Shown here: piece after piece, positions 8,470-15,308 of the stretch
Numbering within the stretch: the first letter of the stretch is position 1
How the letters are laid out: each line of letters opens with the position of its first letter
Assembly (NCBI GenBank): GCA_003024985.2
Contig: PXIH01S0004703.1
Source of the DNA: Euperipatoides rowelli
Taxonomy: Eukaryota > Onychophora > Udeonychophora > Euonychophora > Peripatopsidae
Direction: 5' to 3' (one strand)
DNA length: 15,308 nucleotides
Program-made: the position numbers and the translations under genes
The notes under the pieces: generated by a model
Databases searched by the model: none
What the model saw: only the letters and a program-made list of their open reading frames with translations
Told to the model about the DNA's origin: nothing

Positions 8470-9535
8470 GAAAGATCCCCCCAATTATTGATGTAANAAT
8501 TTGCATCACATAATTTTCCTAAAATATAAACATGACTATTATTGGTCTTAACTTCTGATTTTAAATTTTGTATCCAACATATATATATATGTATATACTT
8601 GCAACCTATCCATGAGCGCCTCTTTATAGAATTGCGGGTCCCGGAAAAAACAAATGTAAGCACACCACAGCAATAATGATCGGTATCTGCAGGAATTATG
8701 ATGACACTGTAGCTTAAAGTTGCTAATGGGCGCCACCTGCAGGATATCTGATCCATCACATGCTTGCTAGCTTGAGAATGGACACTACTCCGCTCAGGGT
8801 ATACAGCAAGATCCTCCTGAAATGCAAGCATAGGCTACTAACAAACAATGCAGCAAATCCCATTTATACTAAAATGAGAAAACAAGACAAATCGAGTGTG
8901 TTTTCTTCACCAAACGTTTATTGCCAATGTAGGCTACCTCTCACAAAGGTATGTGTTACAACAATAACAAATATACAACAATTATTACGTATGAGGCTAT
9001 CTATTGCGACTTTACAAAATATGATTGTCTGTGGATAAAAACAAAATGTCCACAAAATATACACAAAACATCCACAAAATGGTCTTACAAATATAAAAAA
9101 GAAAAAAAATATTATTTATGACTGGCTACTATTTATAATTACGTATTACAGTCCGCACTCTATCTATCTAATATCCTACTCTTCATAACAATAACAACAT
9201 ATAACTACCGACTAATATCTTCCCTATCTCTACAAATCAGTTATAATATGCTAAAATAATATAAAATAAAGCACACTCACCCCAGTTGGCCAACTTACAC
9301 ACAATCAGACGAGACCTAGCGGTAATACTTTCTGGATACTATTCGCGCTGTTGCTCATACAGTTCTCGCTGCTAAGTGTAACTGATTCTGGTTATTATAA
9401 TCCAAAAATTATGGTACTATTTTACTACTGACACTTCGATCGCAATTTATAATCCCTAGCACAATTCTTGATACTATTTCTGGCTTTTTCATTGCTCCTA
9501 ACTATATTCACAATACTTCTTCCTCGTAACTATCC
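8470..9535. other. Unidentified sequence between repeat A and the tandem duplication
   Basis: It holds an (AT)n run at 8579-8600. A moderately complex block at 8600-8840 could encode EDLAVYPERSSVHSQASKH on the minus strand after an acceptor-like TTGCATTTCAG, but it matches nothing I know. A strong donor-like GGGGTGAGTGTG lies on the minus strand near 9275. I could not link these signals into a gene. 9000-9250 is very AT-rich. Confidence 0.35.
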
Positions 9536-10087
9536 TCGGTCTCTTCAGCCGCTAATATGGATGATTATTGCGCCTATGATGATTGGTTCTCTGAGCTCGA
9601 ACACTAGTTCCTCCGTATTTCTCTGAATACAATACTTCCTCAGGCTGGGTAACTTCTTTGGACCCCCTGGATTTACAACAATAACTTATAATAATAAAAA
9701 TAACAACTGAGCTCCACTTCTGAATTCTCTGCTAAATGTCATTAGGCGCTCTAAAAGTTTACTAAATTTTCTAGGTCTTGGCTGGTAATACTCTTGACCG
9801 GAAAAATGACTCGGTCTCTTCAGCCGCTAATATGGATGATTATTACGCCTTTGACAATTGGTTCTCCGAGCTCGAAGACTAGTTCCTCCGTATTTCTCTG
9901 AATACATTACTTCCTCAGGCTGGGTAACTTCTTTGGACCCCCTGGATTTACAATAATAACTTCTTATAATAATAAAAATAATAAATGAGCTCCACTTCTG
10001 AATTCTCTAACTGTCGTCAGGCACTCTAAAAGTTTACTAAATTTGCTAAGTTTTGCTGATAATACTCTTTGACCAGAAAAAGGTGAC
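9536..10087 (+). repeat. Two-copy tandem duplication, units of 275 and 277 bp
   Basis: Unit 1 is 9536-9810 and unit 2 is 9811-10087. Each begins TCGGTCTCTTCAGCCGCTAA and ends with a TGACC-rich stretch closing in TGAC. They are highly similar along their whole length, with scattered substitutions and short indels, so the duplication is not brand new. Each carries a 17-codon reading frame (9557-9607 and 9832-9882) with the same start and stop. The function is unknown. Confidence 0.9.
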
Positions 10088-10749
10088 TTCTGTATTTTTT
10101 AAAATGATTCGGAATATCTTCCGATTCCTCTGCAACTTCCTATAATGTTCTGCTATTTATCAACTGCTACCACTTTTAACTTAAATTAGGAAGGGTTGCT
10201 AAGGCAATTTCTACCTTCCGCAGCGATACAGGTGCTTCACCTACAAAGTAAGCTTGTCATCTCTCATGTTCCAATTCACTTTGCTGCTTATTAACATGAT
10301 TATGCAAATTTTTCCCTTTCAACTCTCATTCTCGCTCTCTATTGGCTAACTTACTCACATCTAGTGTAGACTGCAAGACGCTTATCCAATTTTGTCAAAT
10401 ATTATTGCAAAATTAAAAATAAGCAACGTTATCTAGTTTTAATACAAAAAATATAATTATGGAAATAATATTTATGTAGACTATTTTTTTTTAAATTATA
10501 ATATCCACGTACTCTAATTTCTTTTATAATATTGAAAATAAAAACCTGTGACAAATTACATTTCCCTACTTTTCATACATATTGACAAAATACAATTTAT
10601 TTAGATATTTGCTTACACTCAGTCACAATTTACAATATTTGCTAACTAACACATTTGACAATTATTGAATTGATTTCTTTGTAATAAAATATTTTAACAC
10701 ACATGCAGTATTTTATTTTACAACAAAACAAATTTAAAATTAGTTTTAA
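10088..10749. other. Gene-free stretch with clustered promoter-like motifs
   Basis: Within about 150 bp lie GTTGCTAAGGCAAT (10195-10208, like an RFX X-box), ATGCAAAT (10302-10309, octamer) and ATTGG (10341-10345, inverted CCAAT). No reading frame next to them is recognisable. From 10400 on the sequence is strongly AT-rich. Confidence 0.3.
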
Positions 10750-10946
10750 CAAATTATCCTTTTACCATTTTAAATAACATGAAACATTTTACTATTCATA
10801 ACATGAAACATTTTATTATTTATAACATGAAATACTTTATAGCAAAGATCATGGGTCATCATCTGCTCATCTGTGATCATCAATGATTCAAGTCATCACT
10901 CATCTTAAATACCTTTTTATGATTGTGCTCATAGGCAGAGATGTCT
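10750..10946 (+). repeat. Dispersed repeat copy B with 24-bp minisatellite
   Basis: Same structure as copy A with three 24-bp units (ATAACATG at 10774, 10798 and 10822) and the same tail ending GATGTCT. It differs from copy A by one unit fewer and scattered substitutions and small gaps. It ends about 100 bp before the LINE fragment. Confidence 0.8.
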
Positions 10947-11044
10947 ATAACACTAAATTCACACTTTTTTAATCAAGCTCAAAAAATGGCAAAAAATATT
11001 AAATTAAATTTAGAATTATTAAAAATAACATTAAATATATTAAC

Positions 11045-11772
11045 CGAGTTACTTTCAATAGATTATGGTAATATTATAATTGGCCACCTATATAAAAAAA
11101 ATTAATGTGTCTAGATCGTGCCTACAGGTCAATGACTAAACAAATTTCAGGATTACAAGATACAAAATATAATAAGCGACTTTCTGTAATTAACACTTTA
11201 TCACCTTATCAGAAAATGGTTTATAATGATTTGATTTATTACTATAAATGTCTAATAATAAATAATAACTTTGAAAATAATTTTATTATAAAGGAAAAGA
11301 TTTATGGTAATGTAAATAGACACAGTGTACTGTTAAAATATTGCAGATCAAATAAATCTCATTGTTCGATATATATATTAGCAGCACAAAATTGTGGAAT
11401 AATTTAGATAGAAATTGTTTTAGCGGATCTTTTAAAGACTTAAAAAAAAAGATTTTTGATTACATTAAAAAAATATTAAGTCTATCTGTGATGATCATTA
11501 CAATACTTTGAAACACATCTAGACATATACAGTAATACTGAGTTTGAATATTGTTTTGCTTTGAATTGAATTGTTTTTTCTAGAAATTTATCACCTGCTG
11601 ATACAAATTATGTTTTGATGAACTGTCTTTATTGTTGCTTTTAGTTGTGATGTTTTTCTTTTGTTTCTCATCTGTTTATTTTATTATATACCGTATTGTA
11701 TGTTGAGCTGTGTACTGGTACTATTCACTCTGTACAAGAATTAGCCTAAATTTCTTAAACAATAAAGTGAAA
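11045..11772 (+). pseudogene. 3' end of a non-LTR retrotransposon (CR1/L2/Jockey-like LINE)
   Basis: The end of a reverse transcriptase ORF is visible in three frames: IDYGNIIIGHLYKKN, then RAYRSMTKQISGLQDTKYNK (11105 onward), then LWNNLDRNCFSGSFKDLKKK. These match the usual LINE ending: YG-IIWGP, QR--TK-I-GL--L-Y--RL, LWN-LP and SFK--L. There is a frameshift around 11100 and another near 11385. About 270 bp of 3' UTR follow, ending CTGTACAAGAATTAGCC and AATAAAG, typical of these families. The endonuclease and most of the reverse transcriptase are missing, so it is a usual 5'-truncated dead copy. The clade call is from motifs only. Confidence 0.75.
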
Positions 11773-11797
11773 TTTGAATTATCAAATGGACTATGAA

Positions 11798-12222
11798 CAG
11801 AGCCGGTTTTACATATTTGGAGGCCTAAGGCGGCAGATTGAAAGAGTGGTAATTTAGCTTTAAAACAAGCCATCACACGTGTTTCTAAGTTGGATAGAAC
11901 TCGAGTTATTAAAAATTTTGTAGAAAATAGAAATTATTATTATTTTTTTATTTTTTTTTACTTTTTAAACTTATGATAGACGATATCGGCAGCATTTATT
12001 TCTGATTTATCCGATGAATAGACTACTTGTTTTTTTTTTTTTAAAGAGGATCGTGACTATGTTTAAGTTTAAATTATTTATTTTTCTAATTTGATGATGA
12101 TCAGTTATTATTCTAATGGCGAATAATTTCACGAGAAATAAAAAAAAGGTTTCCAGGGAGGCCGGCTCCAATTTGTGGCCGCAGGCGGCCGCCTTTACAG
12201 CCTTATGGAAAAACCGGCTCTG
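11798..12222 (+). mobile_element. Complete hAT-type MITE (425 bp)
   Basis: The left end CAGAGCCGGTTTTAC pairs with the right end, whose inward reading is CAGAGCCGGTTTTTCC. It is flanked on both sides by ACTATGAA (11790-11797 and 12223-12230), a perfect 8-bp target duplication as made by hAT transposases. The ends are GC-rich (GGCCGGC, GGCGGCCGCC) and the middle AT-rich. It has no coding capacity, so it must have been moved in trans. It landed just past the LINE 3' end, so it is younger than the LINE. Confidence 0.92.
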
Positions 12223-12230
12223 ACTATGAA

Positions 12231-13070
12231 TATTAGAAAATACAAATCCAATATTGAGAATTAACCTTCATTCATTAATTTTCAAGTTAATCATTTGAAC
12301 AAATTCAAACCAAATGAATGTTGCTAATAATCAGGCAATCAGCTATACCAATATGCAATTCAATATTTGGGAGATTAAAGTGTCTAAATAATAAAAATTG
12401 TTTATTAGATTTATCAATATTTAAAATATTTAATATGTTACCATTTTCAATCACTTCAATGATTTTAGTTTTTGTGTTTTAGATTTTTGAATGGTAGATT
12501 TGCTCTACCGGTATCTTTTATTTGATTTAGATGTGGTTTTATCATGTGTGCAAAATGTTTCTGATTGTATAAATTTTTGTATTAATTTTTGTTTTGTAAC
12601 AAGTCAATAACTTAAACTTTTCTTATCAATATTTTTAAATTTAACAATTTAAATTTGTATGTAAATAAATAAATAAAAATTAAAAAAAAAAAATTAAACA
12701 ATTTAGAAAAATATCTTTGTAGCCTATTCTAAATTTCTACTCATTTTTTCCAATGACAAGAATATATCACCTAGTAAATAATTAATTGAATATGCATACA
12801 TTTTTAAAAATAGACTGTGTCACTATGAGCTAAGCCAACCTATTATAGTATTGTGCACAATCATCATTTTTTTTTTATTGCTATTATTAAAAGAAAATAA
12901 TTTATTACAGGTACCGGTACCGAACATTAAAGAATTTTCAAGTTTGTATAAAACATTTGAAAAATTGTAAATTTCTTAACTATTTTTATTATTAAATTTT
13001 AATTCCAAAATCCATTATTTATCATTAATCAAATACGGATCAATGTCCAAACTTACGATGACCGATCAAC
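12231..13070. other. AT-rich sequence, probably seipin intron 1
   Basis: No coding sequence recognised on either strand. A tail of three AAAT units followed by A-rich sequence (12660-12695) may be the 3' end of another short retroelement. Two TACCGGTA words occur (12506, 12912). On the minus strand the segment lies immediately after the seipin exon donor, so it should be transcribed as intron. Confidence 0.45.
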
Positions 13071-13074
13071 TTAC
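13069..13074 (-). other. Splice donor of the seipin exon
   Basis: Minus-strand CAG followed by GTAAGT, a full consensus 5' splice site. It directly follows the conserved PVHLQF coding block and supports a real spliced gene, not a retrocopy. Confidence 0.85.
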
Positions 13075-13331
13075 CTGAATTGTAAATGGACAGGTTTTAG
13101 GTGCATCACTGATGGCATATAAGTGAAATAAAAACTACCATATAAGAAAATGGATAGCCATAATAAAATTATTATAACAAAAACTAATACTATAACCCGC
13201 AAAGCTGTATACTTTAGTTTAATATACCATCTAAAAATCTTCTCTCTAACCCAATACAAAAAAGTTGAACAAAATAGCCACATCCTATAAAAATCGCTCG
13301 ATTTGTTGATAATAACTAAGCATGCTTGCAT
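13075..13331 (-). CDS. BSCL2: Seipin (BSCL2) first coding exon, partial
   Basis: Seipin is an oligomeric ER membrane protein at lipid-droplet contact sites, needed for normal droplet growth and adipogenesis. The exon encodes 85 residues plus two bases of the next codon. Residues 1-43 form an aromatic, basic N-terminus, 44-66 a hydrophobic transmembrane helix, and 57-75 the block [19 protein letters not shown], followed by HLKPVHLQF. Human seipin has the near-identical WVSVFLYGSFYYSYMPTV, then HLSPVHFYY, at the same place, just after its first membrane segment. The exon ends CAATTCAG followed by GTAAGT, a consensus donor in phase 2, where human seipin continues R-T-D-C. The luminal domain and second membrane helix are not in the window as far as I can see. 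The start at 13331 is the first in-frame ATG after a stop; Met17 (AGGATGT context) is an alternative. An acceptor-like TCGATACCAG just upstream means an earlier exon is possible. Confidence 0.88.
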
Positions 13332-13336
13332 AACAT
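13316..13336 (-). other. Short upstream ORF overlapping the seipin start
   Basis: An ATG five bases before the proposed seipin ATG, in another frame, encodes MLCKHA and stops at 13316-13318. If it lies in the mature mRNA it would compete with the first seipin ATG and could favour initiation at Met17. Confidence 0.4.
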
Positions 13337-13499
13337 CTCGTTCTGGTATCGAGAAGAAGAGATTTTTAATTATTTAAACAATTGAAGATTAAATACTTGT
13401 TTTAATTTAAATAAATATTACACATGAAGTATGAATTTAATTTTTTAAATTTTGAATCTTTTCCTTATATCTTAAAAATATCAAAGAAAAAAAAATATT

Positions 13500-13618
13500 C
13501 TGTGGTGTTCTGGGTAATGAAACACATCCGCCATTTTTGGATGGTTTTGTAGTTCAAAATCAGTGTAATGTCTAAATAATTATTTGATTGGCGTTTCGGC
13601 TGTGTTCGCTAGACGAAA
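13500..13618. promoter_or_regulatory. Candidate bidirectional promoter between seipin and a divergent exon
   Basis: It contains CCGCCATTTTT (13528-13538), which reads AAAAATGGCGG on the minus strand and matches the YY1 motif often found at transcription starts, and ATTGG (13587-13591), an inverted CCAAT box. The block is less AT-rich than its surroundings. It lies about 170-290 bp upstream of the seipin ATG on the minus strand and just before a plus-strand ATG with a splice donor. The promoter role is inferred from motifs and position. Confidence 0.45.
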
Positions 13619-13626
13619 ATGGCAAG
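13600..13626 (+). CDS. Possible first exon of a divergent gene (ATGGCAAG then donor)
   Basis: GACGAAAATGGCAAG followed by GTAAAATAC gives a start codon in good Kozak context (A at -3, G at +4), two further bases of a third codon, then a splice donor. Very short coding first exons of this kind are common in housekeeping genes such as ribosomal proteins (general knowledge). The codon begun by AG would make M-A-R or M-A-S. A possible acceptor at 13687-13706 (CCACCAG or TTTGCAG) would continue in an open frame (RLNTLLSIFQHTIPCVQ...) for about 40 codons to a stop, but I recognise no protein in it. CDS bases are 13619-13626; the 5' UTR start is arbitrary. Confidence 0.35.
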
Positions 13627-13639
13627 GTAAAATACATTT

Positions 13640-14929
13640 ATTTTCCTTTTTTAATTAAAAACTGGGTCTAAATTAATATCTGTCCACCAGATGTCATCTT
13701 TGCAGACTAAACACATTGTTGTCTATATTTCAACATACCATACCTTGTGTTCAAGAAAGACGCCGTGCCTTTAATATGTTCTTGTATTTTAAAATTCATC
13801 AAAATAACTAAAGCAATGAATGATTTAAATCTAAAAAATAAAGAGCATGACTATAATTATTTAATATATAAAATTTCCCTTTAAATCAAATTGGGAGGTT
13901 TCGGATGTAAACAAGACAGCACCGTTGTGTTAAGAAATAATAAATTGTGAATCATAAAGAACACTGACGAGGTTAATTTGGTATGTGCCAAAATATGCTT
14001 TATTTGGTCATAAATAGCATAGTTTGATTGCATGGCAATTATATATACTGTATATATTTATCTTTTCAAGGTGCAGTACTAGAGCTACTTAGCATTTTTA
14101 CATTTTAAATAACAGCTGATTATTTGTATATTATTATTATAGCCTACAACTACTATTATCCCAAACAGACATTGTTATGTTGCACATGAAAATGCAACTG
14201 GACATCATCAGCTCATACTGAATATATTTATTTATGCCTTTATAAGTAGTAGTATTTATAAGAATACTATTCGTATGCAAAATACCTACTCGAGGTTTGC
14301 CCCTGGTGCTATTCTAATACTTTTTTAATATATTTTTTTTATATAATTCGGTTACCCCTTGAATTTTGAATTTTTTTTTTTTTTTTTAATTAAGCAATGC
14401 TTAATATACTTTATCTTCACATAAATATCAATATAGGCCTATATAGCCTAGTAGATAATATTCAACATGTTATTACAGCGTTATGCCATTTCTCACACCA
14501 CAAATCAAATTTTAGAAATTTACTATCACTATAGAACAATTTTGTTACCACCGTCCTAAAATGTTGGAAAGGGTTAATTTTATTACCCTGGAATACATAC
14601 ACACATCTAACATACCATATGGTCTGAAATATCAGTACCGGTACCACCAAAATAAATATTTTTTAGTAGATAAAAATACAAACAAATCGTCAAAATTACT
14701 AGGCAGATCGACACTTAGTACCTGATTACACCACTGCCGAAAATCAGAAATATACGTTTAAAAATTATGTGTGACAAATCTTCAGGAAAAATAACAGAAA
14801 ACACATTCCTGTTGCACTCTATTATTGTAATGTCCAATCAACCACAAATTGGTAGGCGAAATCTGGAAATACAACTTATCCACAAAAATTACAATACCTG
14901 GATTGGCTCTCTTCATACATCAATTTTTT
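13640..14929. other. AT-rich stretch without a supportable gene
   Basis: If the divergent exon is real, this is its first intron. It contains long T runs (around 14370), TACCGGTA at 14636 and TAGGCCTATATAGCCTA near 14435. Reading frames on either strand are short and unlike known proteins. Confidence 0.35.
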
Positions 14930-15196
14930 TTATTGCACCCATACATGCATAATTATGATTAAAAAAACCTTTCTAGTAAGCATAGAATATTCACCATAAC
15001 TTAACTTATTTGGGACGAACAGAGGGATAATTTGCATTACATCTTTCATCAAATTTAATGCCACCAAAACATGCGATTTCACATTCAATTTCTGCATAAG
15101 TTTACCAATATCATAATTCTCCCCATTCAATAACAATGTAAATGGAGGAGTGTCAGTGGGTTCAATTAGGGGATGGTTAAGTTTACGTTTCCCCAA
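14930..15196 (-). CDS. Uncharacterised ORF or exon
   Basis: An open frame of 88 codons with a varied, protein-like composition: PLIEPTDTPPFTLLLNGENY, then DIGKLMQKLNVKSHVLVALN, then LMKDVMQIIPLFVPNKLSYG. It has no ATG at its start and an in-frame TGA just upstream, so if real it is an exon or an element fragment, not a complete gene. Its 3' half becomes low-complexity after EYSMLTRK, where AGAAAG before GTTTTT could be a weak donor. I do not recognise the family. It is the longest host-like frame in the right-hand 2 kb. Confidence 0.3.
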   Translation of the reverse strand: MGKRKLNHPLIEPTDTPPFTLLLNGENYDIGKLMQKLNVKSHVLVALNLMKDVMQIIPLFVPNKLSYGEYSMLTRKVFLIIIMHVWVQ

Positions 15197-15308
15197 TTGA
15201 TGGATTCATTTCTATTGTTTCAGGAACAGACAATTTTATTATGTACCGTATGTGTTGTTATTATTTTTTGTTTAAAAGGATGAAGGATTCATTTCATTTT
15301 TAGTATTT

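Noticed and set aside
8454-8831. 125-codon minus-strand frame after an acceptor-like TTGCATTTCAG
   Set aside because: It contains an AT microsatellite and an ambiguous base, has no recognisable domain, and no matching donor; kept only as a remark.
1-13068. Later seipin exons (T-D-C, CSFP-ANVSL, ELELPES blocks) on the minus strand
   Set aside because: I searched by eye for these conserved blocks and found no convincing match; short exons could still have been missed.
1-15308. CRISPR arrays, tRNA or rRNA genes, bacterial operons
   Set aside because: No regularly spaced repeat-spacer pattern, no tRNA-like fold or conserved rRNA sequence noticed, and splice signals and retroelements point to an animal nuclear genome.

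Overview
The window reads as AT-rich metazoan, probably invertebrate, nuclear DNA. There are no bacterial-style operons and no long intact ORFs. Eukaryotic splice signals, decayed transposons of several classes and one recognisable host coding exon are present. I cannot resolve the phylum.

Layout. 1-550 (minus) holds a broken hAT-like transposase fragment, abutted at 546 by a hAT-type terminus with subterminal repeats. 997-2973 is a complete short LTR retrotransposon: two LTRs of about 600 bp, a primer-binding site, a polypurine tract and an AAATGT target duplication, but no gag-pol. 3160-3237 and about 3750-3868 are right ends of two further hAT-type elements. 3869-6440 has no gene I can support. 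6443-8258 (minus) is a decayed LTR-retrotransposon pol segment: RNase H, zinc-binding H2C2 domain, DDE integrase and integrase C-terminal domain, with frameshifts and stops. It is cut off at its 5' side by a dispersed repeat that carries a 24-bp minisatellite (8250-8469) and recurs at 10750-10946. Between the copies lies a 275/277-bp tandem duplication (9536-10087). 11045-11772 (plus) is the 3' end of a CR1/L2/Jockey-type LINE. 11798-12222 is a complete hAT-type MITE with a perfect 8-bp target duplication.

The host locus is at 13075-13331 (minus): the first coding exon of seipin (BSCL2), ending in a consensus splice donor. No later seipin exon was recognised at lower coordinates, so much or all of 1-13074 may be a long, transposon-filled intron 1. 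Upstream of seipin, 13500-13640 looks like a promoter (YY1-type CCGCCATTTT, CCAAT box). On the plus strand it is followed by ATGGCAAG directly before GTAAAA, a possible first exon of a divergent gene. 14930-15196 (minus) carries an unidentified ORF.

Only seipin can be tied to a cellular function (lipid-droplet biogenesis at the ER). The rest is mobile-element sediment at different stages of decay.
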